Part shown: in pieces, positions 28,151 through 36,667 of the stretch
Position numbering within the stretch: position 1 is the stretch's first letter
How the letters are laid out: each line of letters begins with the position of its first letter
From: Campylobacter concisus
GTDB taxonomy: Bacteria > Campylobacterota > Campylobacteria > Campylobacterales > Campylobacteraceae
Direction of reading: 5' to 3'
Length of the DNA: 45,744 nucleotides
Assembly: GCA_002092835.1 (NCBI GenBank)
Contig: LVWL01000021.1
Coordinates: 1-45,744 of the forward strand
Made by a program: the position numbers and the translations under genes
The notes under the pieces: model-generated
The model's database searches: none
Seen by the model: only the letters and a program-made list of their open reading frames with translations
What the model was told of the DNA's origin: nothing

Positions 28151-28597
28151 TTATTCTAAAACATTTATGGGTGAATTTTGTTTATAAATTTCACCCCTTT
28201 GATGAACTATCTCAACACTACTTGGAAGCTTTGTAATGCTTAAATTTCGCATAAGCTCTAGGACTGTATTTATATCTGAGCTTATGTATTTTAGTGTTGA
28301 GTTTGACTCATATCTTTTTTGAAAGATATCGATTGCTACAACTGTTTCATTTTTGGTTGGTAAAATTTCGTCTAATTTTGATTGATTTGAACTGAAGATT
28401 AAAAGCGTGTATTTTGGATCTTTTGGAGTGAAAATTTCGCTTTTTTCGTAAAAAACTAGCTTCGCAAAATCAACAAATTTATATTGTGAAAAACGATAGT
28501 TACTATACGCAAATGCAGCCGCTATCATAGCTGCACCAAAAAATGAACCAAATATATAGGTAAGAGGAAGCAGACTTCCTCTTCTTTTTTCGCTCAT
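28151..28597 (-). CDS. Membrane-anchored, cysteine-free thioredoxin-like protein
   Basis: 148 residues with no cysteine at all. One membrane segment (about 12-31) follows a basic tail (SEKRRG), so the rest probably faces the periplasm. Residues 60-140 look like a degenerate thioredoxin fold: a strand YTLLIFSS where the CXXC would follow, a central strand VVAIDIFQKRY, then ITKLPSSVEIV with a proline (P125) at the cis-Pro place, and a final strand. The start overlaps the trxA stop (TAATG), and trxB follows after 9 bases. I do not recognise a family; the fold reading is inference. Confidence 0.6.
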   Translation of the reverse strand: MSEKRRGSLLPLTYIFGSFFGAAMIAAAFAYSNYRFSQYKFVDFAKLVFYEKSEIFTPKDPKYTLLIFSSNQSKLDEILPTKNETVVAIDIFQKRYESNSTLKYISSDINTVLELMRNLSITKLPSSVEIVHQRGEIYKQNSPINVLE

Positions 28598-28911
28598 TAA
28601 AGAAGCGAATTTAGTTTGTCAGTTAGGGCTTGTTTTGACTGCGCACCGACCATTTGCTCAACTAGCTCGCCATTTTTGAAAAATAGCAATGTTGGGATCG
28701 ATCTGATGCCAAACTCAACTGCAAGATCTTGCACTTCATCAGTGTTTACCTTGCAAATTTTCGCTTTGCCCTCGAAGTCTTCAGCAAGCTCTTCGATCAC
28801 TGGAGCTAGCATACGGCAAGGTCCGCACCATGGAGCCCAGAAATCTACTAAAGCAACGCCTTCTTTTGTAACATCAAAATTTTCTTTTGTAAGTTCGATG
28901 TATTTTCCCAT
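28597..28911 (-). CDS. trxA: Thioredoxin
   Basis: Cytoplasmic disulfide reductant. 104 residues. Active site W28-C29-G-P-C32, buried aspartate in LVDFWAPWCGPC and cis-proline in IRSIPTLLFF. AAGGAG precedes the ATG. First gene of an operon that ends with its own reductase; it serves Bcp and others. Confidence 0.97.
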   Translation of the reverse strand: MGKYIELTKENFDVTKEGVALVDFWAPWCGPCRMLAPVIEELAEDFEGKAKICKVNTDEVQDLAVEFGIRSIPTLLFFKNGELVEQMVGAQSKQALTDKLNSLL

Positions 28912-28939
28912 TTTTTCTCCTTATTTTTAAAATGTGGCA

Positions 28940-28945
28940 ATTATA
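28940..28945 (-). promoter_or_regulatory. -10 box of the trxA operon
   Basis: Minus strand reads TTTGTATAATTGCC, an extended -10 (TGTATAAT). Transcription from about 28933 would give a leader of about 22 bases with AAGGAG. The upstream part is AT-rich without a clear -35, as is usual here. Confidence 0.65.
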
Positions 28946-28983
28946 CAAATTAAATTTAAATTTTATCTAAATAATAAATTTTA

Positions 28984-29325
28984 TTATAAACTAATATTTT
29001 CTATCAACTCTAAATTTTCATTTTTTATAACTAGTAAATCGACTTGAAAATCTCTATTTGGCTCATTTTTCATCATATAAAAATTTATAGTTTTTAAAAT
29101 TTTTATATATTTTGCCTTATTTAGTCGGTATTCTGCCTCGTATTCTCCACTAGTTGCTTTTACCTCTATAAAGTGTAAAATTTTATCACTACTTAGTGCA
29201 ATAATGTCGATCTCGCCAAATTTAGAGTGAAAATTTCTCTCTAAAATGACAAAACCTAGCTTACGCAAAAACTCGCATGCCCTATCTTCAGAGTTTTTAC
29301 CAAAGAGATATTCGCTTAAACCCAA
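28984..29325 (-). CDS. YraN/UPF0102 family nuclease-like protein
   Basis: 113 residues, the usual length. Shows the PD-(D/E)XK pattern: E in RACEFLRKLG, D in GEIDIIALSSD and E-x-K in FIEVKATSG. Often predicted to be a Holliday-junction-like nuclease; true function unknown. It follows hom by one base and ends the operon that starts at 34194. No terminator is seen between it and the trxA promoter. Confidence 0.85.
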   Translation of the reverse strand: MGLSEYLFGKNSEDRACEFLRKLGFVILERNFHSKFGEIDIIALSSDKILHFIEVKATSGEYEAEYRLNKAKYIKILKTINFYMMKNEPNRDFQVDLLVIKNENLELIENISL

Positions 29326-29326
29326 G

Positions 29327-30589
29327 CTACTCCTCGATCCTCATCATAAATGGCTCTTCTTTTATATACCCTTGCTCTTTTAAAAGCTCTATCGTTTGCT
29401 TCGCATCAGCCTCTAGGCTCGTGTGTGTCGTAAAAAATAATACAGCATACTCACTCTCATCCTTTGGCTTTTGCAATAAACTATCGATCGAGAGGTTGTT
29501 TTCACTCATTAAATTTGTAATCTTTGCAAGCACACCCATTTTGTCTTCGACTTTTAGCCTAAAGTAGTACTTCGTCTTTATCCTGTCGCGGTCAAGCAGT
29601 TCCAAAGTATTTAGTTCAAACGGCGCTTTGTATCCTAGCATAGGTGACTTGCTATCTCTTGCGATATCGATAAGATCACTAATGACCGCACTTGCTGTTG
29701 CGTCGCCACCAGCTCCAGGACCATAGTACATCGTCTCTCCAACGACCTCTCCAACGACGCTGATAGCATTTGTCACTCCGCTTGCCTTTGCTATCATTTT
29801 ATTTTGCGGAACAAGCGCTGGATGCACGCGCAATTCGACCTTGCCCTCGCTTTTTTTGGCAATGGCTAAAAGCTTGATCGAATATTCAAAATCTTTTGCA
29901 AAGAATATATCTTCAGGTGTGATGCCTTGTATTCCTTCTATCAAGATATCCTCCGGATCGCCGTGCACGCCGTAAGCTATACTTGCAAGGATTAGCAGTT
30001 TGTGTGCTGTATCAAAACCACCCACGTCAAAAGTTGGATCAGCCTCGGCATATCCAAGCTCCTGTGCCTTTTTAAGTGCGTCTTTGAAATTTGAGCCCTC
30101 GTTCATCATCGATGTTAATATGTAGTTGCTCGTGCCATTTAGTATGCCATTTATGCTAACGATGTGATTTGCGCTCAAGCCTTCCCTTAGTGCTCTAATG
30201 ATCGGCACCCCGCCGGCTACACTTGCCTCAAAACCAAATGGCGTATTTTTGGCTAAATTTTGCAAGGCGTATCTATGATAGGCCAAAAGTGCTTTGTTTG
30301 CAGTCACAACAGGTTTTTTACGTTTTAAAATTTCACTCACAACTCTAAAAGGCTCTTCAACGCCGCCCATAAGCTCGACAAAAACATCGATATCGTCGCG
30401 GTTTATCACACTATCTATGTCGTCAGTTAGTGGGATGCCAACGTCTCTTTTTTTATTTAAATTTCTAACCACACCGACGACTGGCACGATCTCTTCGCCA
30501 CCTCTTGCTGCGATCAGCTTTTTATTTTTTAGTAAAATTTTTGCAACTGACTCGCCGACAGTTCCAACCCCCAAAATCGCTACATTCAT
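29327..30589 (-). CDS. hom: Homoserine dehydrogenase
   Basis: Reduces aspartate semialdehyde to homoserine, for threonine and methionine. 420 residues. NAD(P) motif ILGVGTVGESVAKIL at the N-terminus, substrate segment GILNGTSNYILTSM near 155, and a C-terminal ACT domain (about 345-420, RLKVEDKMGVLAKITNLMSE) that normally gives feedback control by threonine. It overlaps the aminotransferase gene by four bases. Confidence 0.96.
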   Translation of the reverse strand: MNVAILGVGTVGESVAKILLKNKKLIAARGGEEIVPVVGVVRNLNKKRDVGIPLTDDIDSVINRDDIDVFVELMGGVEEPFRVVSEILKRKKPVVTANKALLAYHRYALQNLAKNTPFGFEASVAGGVPIIRALREGLSANHIVSINGILNGTSNYILTSMMNEGSNFKDALKKAQELGYAEADPTFDVGGFDTAHKLLILASIAYGVHGDPEDILIEGIQGITPEDIFFAKDFEYSIKLLAIAKKSEGKVELRVHPALVPQNKMIAKASGVTNAISVVGEVVGETMYYGPGAGGDATASAVISDLIDIARDSKSPMLGYKAPFELNTLELLDRDRIKTKYYFRLKVEDKMGVLAKITNLMSENNLSIDSLLQKPKDESEYAVLFFTTHTSLEADAKQTIELLKEQGYIKEEPFMMRIEE

Positions 30590-31794
30590 TCAAATTCTTT
30601 CAAATATTTTTTTATATTTCTAGCCGCTTGTCTTATTCTATTTTCATTTTCGATAAGAGCAAGGCGCACATAGTCGTTTCCACCCTCGCCAAAACCAATA
30701 CCCGGACTAACTGCGACTGATGCCTTTGTAAGAAGTTGCTTTGAAAACTCAAGACTGCCCAGATGACTAACTTTTGGTGGAAGTTTTGCCCAGATAAACA
30801 TACTAGAACTTGGCTTTTTAAGCTCCCAGCCAGCCTGAGTGAAGGCCTCTATCATCACATCTCTTCTTTTTTCATAAATTTGGCGTATCTCTTCAACGCA
30901 GCTTTGATCGCCATCAAGTGCGACTGTGGCAGCCACCTGGATCGGCGTAAACATACCGTAATCAACCCATGATTTTATCTTTTTAAGTGCTGCGCAAAGT
31001 CTTTTATTTCCACACATAAAGCCAACTCTCCAGCCAGCCATATTGTAGCTTTTTGAAAGTGTATAGCACTCGACCGCAACGTCTTTTGCACCATCAACCT
31101 CAAAGATGCTTGGTGTTTTGTAGCCATCAAAGGTAAGATCAGCATAAGCAATGTCAGAAATGACGTAAAATCTCTCTTGTTTTGCGATGCTTACAAGGCG
31201 CTCGTAAAAGCTCTTTTGCACTGTCACGGTCGTTGGATTGTGAGGGAAATTTACGACTACGTATTTTGGCTTTGGCGAGCTTGCGTGTATAGTTTGGATC
31301 AAATTTTCAAAAAATTTATTCTCATCTAGCTCAAATTTATCATTGTAGTGAAGTGGCATCTTTGCGACACTTCCGCCAGCAAATAAAAACGCTTGCGTGT
31401 GTATCGGATAAGCAGGATCAGGCACGATAGCCACATCGCCTGGGTTTATCACGGCTTGAGCTAAGTGAACAAAGCCCTCTTTGCTACCCATCGTAGCGAC
31501 TGCTTCGGTATCTGGGTCTAAATTTACGCCGTATTTTCTTTTGTACCAGTTGCAAATGGCAAGGCGGAGCTTGTAAATTCCAGCACTGGCTGAGTAGCCG
31601 TGAGTCTTGTCCTTTTGCGCGCTTTCGCATAGTTTATCGACGATGTGCTGTGGTGTTCTGCCCTCAGGATTACCCATAGAAAAGTCGATGATGTCCTCGC
31701 CAGCTCTTCGTGCAGCCATTTTTATTGCATTTACTTCGGCAAAAACGTAGTTTGGTAAACGCTCAATTGTATTAAATCTTATCTCATCAAACAC
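30586..31794 (-). CDS. Class I/II aminotransferase (AlaC/LL-DAP-AT-like)
   Basis: 402 residues, PLP fold type I. DPAYPIHTQAFLFAGG, NFPHNPTTVT and the PLP lysine in YTLSKSYNMAGWRVGF are clear. Sequence style is nearest AlaC/YfdZ alanine aminotransferases and LL-diaminopimelate-type enzymes; the location next to hom may point to aspartate or threonine-family metabolism. Exact substrate not decided. Confidence 0.85.
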   Translation of the reverse strand: MFDEIRFNTIERLPNYVFAEVNAIKMAARRAGEDIIDFSMGNPEGRTPQHIVDKLCESAQKDKTHGYSASAGIYKLRLAICNWYKRKYGVNLDPDTEAVATMGSKEGFVHLAQAVINPGDVAIVPDPAYPIHTQAFLFAGGSVAKMPLHYNDKFELDENKFFENLIQTIHASSPKPKYVVVNFPHNPTTVTVQKSFYERLVSIAKQERFYVISDIAYADLTFDGYKTPSIFEVDGAKDVAVECYTLSKSYNMAGWRVGFMCGNKRLCAALKKIKSWVDYGMFTPIQVAATVALDGDQSCVEEIRQIYEKRRDVMIEAFTQAGWELKKPSSSMFIWAKLPPKVSHLGSLEFSKQLLTKASVAVSPGIGFGEGGNDYVRLALIENENRIRQAARNIKKYLKEFE

Positions 31795-31803
31795 TGCTTA
31801 CTC

Positions 31804-32586
31804 CTATTTTATAAGCTTGATAATTATCTCATTTTTTATATTATTTATATCAACATTGTCGCTAATTAATGCGTATTTTGCACCTATTGCTAAATTTATA
31901 GAAACGGTAGTTTTTGCTTGCTCCTCTTTTATAGAGTCAATCTGATTTAAATTTTTATCATAAATCCTAACAAGTGGCATCCATCTATTTGACTCTTTTG
32001 ACGCGATATCCAGACTACTTGCACCCTCAACATCAACAAAATAAGTACCACCGCTTTTTAAAAGTGGTGTCTCTTCGTCAAAATTTACCTTTGCAGCCTT
32101 AAGAATCATATTCTGAGCATCTAAAAATATCTCTAAATTCCCATCAATTCTATCAAATCCTAAAATTTTAAAACCGCTTTGACTAAGCGCTAAGCTTAAT
32201 AAGTTTGGATCTATTCCGTCATTTTTTATGGCCGAAATTCCATAAGAAATTTGATCTCCATTTTTTAGAGAATTTATCCTTGAGATACTTATGTTGGCAT
32301 CGTCTAGAGTTGAATTTATTGATTTTACAAATAATGTAGAAGGAACCTTTTGCTCACTTGTAAATTTTAAATTCAAACTATTTGAACCAAACGAAATGCT
32401 ATCGTAACTCGAGTTTTGTTTTAATCTTGATACTAGCTCATTGACATTGAGTGAGCCATTTTGGTCTAAATTTTCTAAAGAAATTTTCACATTTTCAACA
32501 TTGCTTAAAGCACTTGCACTAGTTTGTAAGCTAAAAGCATAGGCAAATACACTAAAAGCGGTGAAAATCGCTATTTTTCTTACCAA
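31804..32586 (-). CDS. Periplasmic protein, function unknown
   Basis: 260 residues with a signal peptide (about 1-24, FSVFAYAFSLQTSA). The mature protein is beta-rich and repeats short LSNVENVKISLENL/LNVNELVSRLKQ-like strands with SISFGSNSLNLKF, somewhat like an AMIN-type or cell-surface beta domain. No catalytic motif. Its start overlaps the RodZ-like gene by 7 bases, so an envelope role beside it is plausible but unproven. Confidence 0.6.
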   Translation of the reverse strand: MVRKIAIFTAFSVFAYAFSLQTSASALSNVENVKISLENLDQNGSLNVNELVSRLKQNSSYDSISFGSNSLNLKFTSEQKVPSTLFVKSINSTLDDANISISRINSLKNGDQISYGISAIKNDGIDPNLLSLALSQSGFKILGFDRIDGNLEIFLDAQNMILKAAKVNFDEETPLLKSGGTYFVDVEGASSLDIASKESNRWMPLVRIYDKNLNQIDSIKEEQAKTTVSINLAIGAKYALISDNVDINNIKNEIIIKLIK

Positions 32587-33521
32587 GATTTGCCCTTGTT
32601 GAGTTCTACAAACTCATCATAGCTCACAAATTTCATCTCTCCATTTTCTACTAAAAATCTAGCTGGACGGCTTGGATTATATTTTGTCACCTTGTCGCCG
32701 ATCTTTAGCTCAATGTTGCCATTTCCACAAACTACGAGCTGCCTTTGGTCTAAATTTATATTTATGCTTTTGCTTGTGTCGTTTGATATTTTTTGACCAT
32801 TTTCAAGATTAATTATCCCTATCCAGACACGTTGTTTTGGTGTAATGACCGCCTCATTTAGTGGCTTTGTAATGTTTTGCTCTATCTTAGGAGCTGGCTG
32901 AGCTGCCATGCTTGGCTTTACAGCATTTTGCTCCATGCTCGCAGGACTTGTTGCCACATTTTGTTCAACTGGAGCTGAAATTTTCAAGTCTGATGCGTTT
33001 GCTTCTATTTTAGGGCTATTTTGAGAGATGGTGATATTTGTATCAATGATATTTTTCTTCACCTCATTTACTATGCTTGACTGAGAATAGCTCACGCTTT
33101 TATTCTCATCATTTAAAAACGATAAAAAATTCTCGATATATTTGTAAGCATCAAAATGATATGCCCCACCAGCGATAATAGCTAAAATGATGAGCCAAAA
33201 TAAAAATCCAATGCCGCCACTACCGCTTTGTTTTTGTATGGTAATATCTTTTGGAGTGTAAGAAGAAATTTTTGGAGTAACTTTAGTTTTGTGACTCTCA
33301 TCTGGAGTATTTTCTTGCATAAAGGCATCATATTCAGCGAGCAACTCGCTCAAATCAACATCATATTCACGTTGCAAAATCTTGGCATAGCCCCTAATAT
33401 TTAAACGTGATAATTTTTCAAAATTTTTATCAAAAATATATTGTAAAAATGTAGGCTCAATATGCGTTTTACGTGAAATTTCCTTTATACCTATCTCTTT
33501 TAAATTCTCTAATTCATTCAT
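32580..33521 (-). CDS. RodZ-like protein: N-terminal HTH, one membrane segment, periplasmic domain
   Basis: 313 residues. Residues 5-65 match the RodZ helix-turn-helix pattern: GIKEISRKTHIEPTFLQYI, then a Phe-Glu-x-Leu segment (NFEKLSRLNIRGYAKIL) and LSELLAEYD. One membrane segment at about 104-120 is followed by a low-complexity linker rich in N, P, A and S and a beta-rich end (GNIELKIGDKVTKY) like the RodZ C-terminal domain. RodZ links MreB to the membrane; mreB and mreC are at 4405-6187. The assignment is from architecture and pattern, not alignment. It overlaps the methylase gene by 8 bases. Confidence 0.65.
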   Translation of the reverse strand: MNELENLKEIGIKEISRKTHIEPTFLQYIFDKNFEKLSRLNIRGYAKILQREYDVDLSELLAEYDAFMQENTPDESHKTKVTPKISSYTPKDITIQKQSGSGGIGFLFWLIILAIIAGGAYHFDAYKYIENFLSFLNDENKSVSYSQSSIVNEVKKNIIDTNITISQNSPKIEANASDLKISAPVEQNVATSPASMEQNAVKPSMAAQPAPKIEQNITKPLNEAVITPKQRVWIGIINLENGQKISNDTSKSININLDQRQLVVCGNGNIELKIGDKVTKYNPSRPARFLVENGEMKFVSYDEFVELNKGKSW

Positions 33522-34194
33522 CTATCATCCTGTCACAAATTATTGCAAAAGCTGCACTTACATTTAAGGAGTCCCAGCCCTCTTTTAACTTTATACCAAT
33601 ACACTCATCACACTTTACTAGAGCCTTTTGTGGTATGCCTTCGCCCTCTGAGCCCATCACCAAAGCTCTTTTACCGGCAAACTTCATCTCTTTTACGTTT
33701 TTACCATTACTTGCGGTTGCATAAATTTTAAAACCAAATTGCTTTAGTTCATTTAATAAACTAAGCCCATCTTCAAAAATCGCTATTGGTATCTCATAAG
33801 CAGCGCCGCTACTTGATCTTAAAACGCCTTGCATATTTATACTTTTTGCCACTATCACAAGGCCTTCGCAGCCTAGAGCATAGGCACTTCTAGCGATAGC
33901 ACCGATATTGCCAACATCGCTTATACCATAAAGAATAGCGATAAAATTTAGCTTTTTAAGCTCAGCAATGTCTGAAAATTCAAATTCACTAACATTCGCT
34001 AAAAAACCTTGATGGTTTCCACCGCGAGCTAAAGACTGTGCTTTTTGATTATCCACGCGAATAATTTTTTTGCCCGTACCACAAATTTTATAGAAGAGTT
34101 TTTTGTCACACTCTTTTGATAGATATATCTCTTCTAATATCTGTGGTCGCTTGTTCAAAATATGTAAAAATAGTTGTTTTCCGTATATTATCAT
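33514..34194 (-). CDS. TrmH/RlmB-family SpoU rRNA or tRNA 2'-O-methyltransferase
   Basis: 226 residues, SAM-dependent with a trefoil-knot (SPOUT) fold. The three motifs are visible: IGAIARSAYALGCEGLVIV, ALVMGSEGEGIP, and DSLNVSAAFAIICDRM. An N-terminal substrate-binding domain of about 70 residues precedes. It could be RlmB (23S G2251) or another TrmH member. First gene of a long minus-strand run through the RodZ-like, aminotransferase, hom and yraN genes. A TAAAAT at about 34257 may be its -10. Confidence 0.85.
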   Translation of the reverse strand: MIIYGKQLFLHILNKRPQILEEIYLSKECDKKLFYKICGTGKKIIRVDNQKAQSLARGGNHQGFLANVSEFEFSDIAELKKLNFIAILYGISDVGNIGAIARSAYALGCEGLVIVAKSINMQGVLRSSSGAAYEIPIAIFEDGLSLLNELKQFGFKIYATASNGKNVKEMKFAGKRALVMGSEGEGIPQKALVKCDECIGIKLKEGWDSLNVSAAFAIICDRMIDE

Positions 34195-34305
34195 GGTAAC
34201 TTATGGTAGCTAAAGTCAATTAAAATTTAACTTATTTTTGTATGTAACTAGAGTAAATTTTACACTTTCGTTTCAATGTCACTTAGTAGTTTTGCGGCCT
34301 ATAAT

Positions 34306-35121
34306 TTAAGCTTTCGTAAGTTCATCATATATCTTTTTTACATCTTCTCCAGTTATTTTGTTAAGCAATTTTGCTTTTACTTTTGGAGCAAGATCAAGCA
34401 AAAGTATCTCATCTTTTGTGATATTTTGAGTGGCTGTTTTGTCACTTTTTGAGATGACAATCGCCCACTCTCCACTTAAATTTGCTTTTTCTAAAATTTG
34501 GACTAAATTTTTAGCACTATCTTTAAACTTACTCTCAAATTTTTTTGTGGCCTCTTTTATGGCAAAAATTTCTCTCTCAGGTTCTAGATTTGCGATACTT
34601 TGTACTAAGCCTAGTATGCGTTTTGGACTTTCATAGATCACAGCTGGATAGGCCAAATTTAGAGCATTTTGGATGGCCAAAGACCTATCTCTACCAGTAT
34701 TTGGCAAAAATCCTAAAAAGACAAATTCCTTATCACAAAGTCCACTTGCAACCACACTTAAAAGTGCGGCATTTGCTCCACTTAAAATTTCATATTTAAT
34801 GTTGTTTTTTTGAGCGTATCTTACTAGACTAACGCCTGGATCGCTGATGCCTGGCATGCCAGCATCGCTCATGTAAGCTACATTTTTACTAAAAAAATCA
34901 TCACTTAAATTTGTGAAAAAGTCATCTTCATTATGAGTGTGAAGTGGGATAAATTTTGATATATTTATACTTGCGTCAAAGCGTTCATTTAGTAGGTTTA
35001 CAAGACTTTTACAGACTCTTGTATCTTCGCAAATAGCTATCTCGCATTCACGCAAAATTCTAATCGCACGAAGCGAGATATCTTCTAAATTTCCTATTGG
35101 AGTAGGAATAAAGTAGAGCAA
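34306..35121 (-). CDS. rsmI: 16S rRNA (cytidine-1402 2'-O)-methyltransferase
   Basis: 271 residues, tetrapyrrole-methylase fold. MLYFIPTPIGNLEDISLRA at the start, CEDTRVCKSL and DAGMPGISDPGVSLV near 85 are the family motifs. It follows rpmE by three bases, so both are likely translated from one transcript. Confidence 0.94.
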   Translation of the reverse strand: MLYFIPTPIGNLEDISLRAIRILRECEIAICEDTRVCKSLVNLLNERFDASINISKFIPLHTHNEDDFFTNLSDDFFSKNVAYMSDAGMPGISDPGVSLVRYAQKNNIKYEILSGANAALLSVVASGLCDKEFVFLGFLPNTGRDRSLAIQNALNLAYPAVIYESPKRILGLVQSIANLEPEREIFAIKEATKKFESKFKDSAKNLVQILEKANLSGEWAIVISKSDKTATQNITKDEILLLDLAPKVKAKLLNKITGEDVKKIYDELTKA

Positions 35122-35124
35122 GGC

Positions 35125-35325
35125 TTATTTTTGAGCGTATTTTTTCTTAAATTTCTCAACACGGCCAGCACTGTCAACTATCTTTTCGCTGCCTGTGAAA
35201 AATGGGTGGCACTTGTCGCAAATATCAATTCTGATCTCGCTTTTGTTTGACTTTGTTTTAAAAGTGTTTCCGCAAGCACAAGTTACAGTGCAATCTACGT
35301 ATTCTGGATGGATATCTTTTTTCAT
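35125..35325 (-). CDS. rpmE: 50S ribosomal protein L31, zinc-binding type
   Basis: 66 residues starting MKKDIHPEY, the family start. The preceding ATG at 35328 is nearer to the AAGGA and is less likely. Zinc cysteines: C15, C19 and C21 region (DCTVTCACG) and CDKCHPFF, the type sensitive to zinc supply. First of the rpmE-rsmI pair. Confidence 0.97.
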
Positions 35326-35375
35326 CATTTTTCCTTTATTATTTTTGGGCTAATTATCTACATTAAAAGTTGCTG

Positions 35376-35381
35376 ATTATA
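35376..35381 (-). promoter_or_regulatory. -10 box of rpmE-rsmI
   Basis: Minus strand reads TTTTTATATAATCAGC with a perfect TATAAT; the start site would be near 35369 and the leader about 44 bases. This fills most of the 83-base gap between rsmE and rpmE. Confidence 0.6.
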
Positions 35382-35408
35382 TAAAAAGAAATCTAAAAAT
35401 CAAATAAA

Positions 35409-36065
35409 TTAAGTCAGGAATTTTGCGGCCACTGAGATAACCGCAGTCTGCGATCTTAAGGTGTTTTTAGTATTTAAGCAGTAGCTATTTTTAAATTTAG
35501 CCATCTCATCCTCGCTAAATCCACCCTCTGGACCGATTATTAAAAGCCCATCATCTTTTTTCTCATTTAAGCTTTTACCACCAAAATTTATAGCTGAGAC
35601 ATTTTTATACACACTCATTAGCTCGTCCAAATTTTTATAAACTTCAAACTCCATTAGCGATGTTCGTCCGCACTGCTCGCAAGAGAGAGCATTTATGTAG
35701 TTTAGCCTTTCAATATCTATCTTAAAATTTGCTTGAGAAAATTTAGTATAGACAAAAGCTATTTTGCCAACGCCAAGTTCATTTAAAAATGGCAATGTCT
35801 TTTCTATCGTCTTTGGATCAACGATAGCCCAAGCGATCGTAAAGTCGATTTTTTGCTCGCTATTTGAGCTGGCAAAAATAAGGCTTAAGCTCGCACTTCG
35901 CCTATCAATCTCATCAATTTCATAGATATACTCTTTAAAATCTCGTAAATTTCTAACACTTATTCGCTCACCAGCTTGCATTCTTCTAGCTTTTAGGTGC
36001 AAAAAAGCTTCATTTACTATCTTTAAACTTTCATTACCTGCATTTTTATCATATAAAAATTTCAT
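35409..36065 (-). CDS. rsmE: 16S rRNA (uridine-1498 N3)-methyltransferase
   Basis: 218 residues, SPOUT methylase. LLIIGPEGGFSEDEMAKF near 170 and LRSQTAVISVAAKF at the C-terminus are the SAM-binding knot; the usual LRxETA is LRSQTA here, a small change. An N-terminal RNA-binding (PUA-like) part precedes. It abuts the membrane protein gene and ends the moaA operon. Confidence 0.92.
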   Translation of the reverse strand: MKFLYDKNAGNESLKIVNEAFLHLKARRMQAGERISVRNLRDFKEYIYEIDEIDRRSASLSLIFASSNSEQKIDFTIAWAIVDPKTIEKTLPFLNELGVGKIAFVYTKFSQANFKIDIERLNYINALSCEQCGRTSLMEFEVYKNLDELMSVYKNVSAINFGGKSLNEKKDDGLLIIGPEGGFSEDEMAKFKNSYCLNTKNTLRSQTAVISVAAKFLT

Positions 36066-36467
36066 CTAAATCCCTGCAATTACGACTAAAATAAGATCAC
36101 AAAATCCCTTAATAAGGGCAAATTTTTTAAATTTTTCTAAGTCACTATTAGCTGCATAAATTTTTAGCCTTTTAAAACCTATGGCACTAAGTGCGATTAA
36201 AATTATTAAGATGATTAACATTTTTATGGCATTAAATTTAAACTCATATCCGTAATACGCCCATAAAATAAGTCCAGTTAGCACAAGAAAACTAAGCAAC
36301 ATATGATAAATCGGTAAAAAATATCTTATACGAAGCACATAGTTTTTGCTATTGCTGATAAACTGAGTAAGTATTAAATAAAGTATATTACAGGCAACTA
36401 GTGCATAAAAAAATATCACATGAAAAGGCAAAGTGTATGCAAAAAGCGAGGAGAGATGTTCGTTCAT
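36066..36467 (-). CDS. Small integral membrane protein, function unknown
   Basis: 133 residues with four membrane segments (about 14-36, 55-72, 78-97, 113-132) and a short loop KRLKIYAANSDLEKFKK. I recall a similar membrane protein in this place in C. jejuni. It overlaps the lipoprotein gene by four bases and abuts rsmE, so it is in the moaA operon. Confidence 0.6.
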   Translation of the reverse strand: MNEHLSSLFAYTLPFHVIFFYALVACNILYLILTQFISNSKNYVLRIRYFLPIYHMLLSFLVLTGLILWAYYGYEFKFNAIKMLIILIILIALSAIGFKRLKIYAANSDLEKFKKFALIKGFCDLILVVIAGI

Positions 36468-36667
36468 TTCTTATCTTTAGAAGGCTCGTTCTCTTCCACA
36501 ACTGGCTCAGGCGGGAGTTGTTCATCGATTGTGACATTTGCGTCTGGTTGGGCTATGGTCACATCACTAGGCACTGGCTCGCTAATATCATTTTTAGCCT
36601 CATCTTTATCTCCACAACCCGCAAATAGACCAGCTATAAATAAAAAAGAAGTTATAATTTTTTTCAT
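36464..36667 (-). CDS. Small acidic lipoprotein
   Basis: 67 residues from ATG 36667 (a TTG one codon upstream is possible). Signal peptide with lipobox LFAGC, so C18 would be lipidated. The mature 50 residues are acidic and proline rich (PSDVTIAQPDANVT, PPEPVVEENEP) with no fold expected. The C. jejuni gene in this place is called a haem-binding lipoprotein in some annotation, by memory, but no CXXCH or other haem ligand pattern is visible here. It shares its first base with the queD stop (TGATG). Confidence 0.6.
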   Translation of the reverse strand: MKKIITSFLFIAGLFAGCGDKDEAKNDISEPVPSDVTIAQPDANVTIDEQLPPEPVVEENEPSKDKK

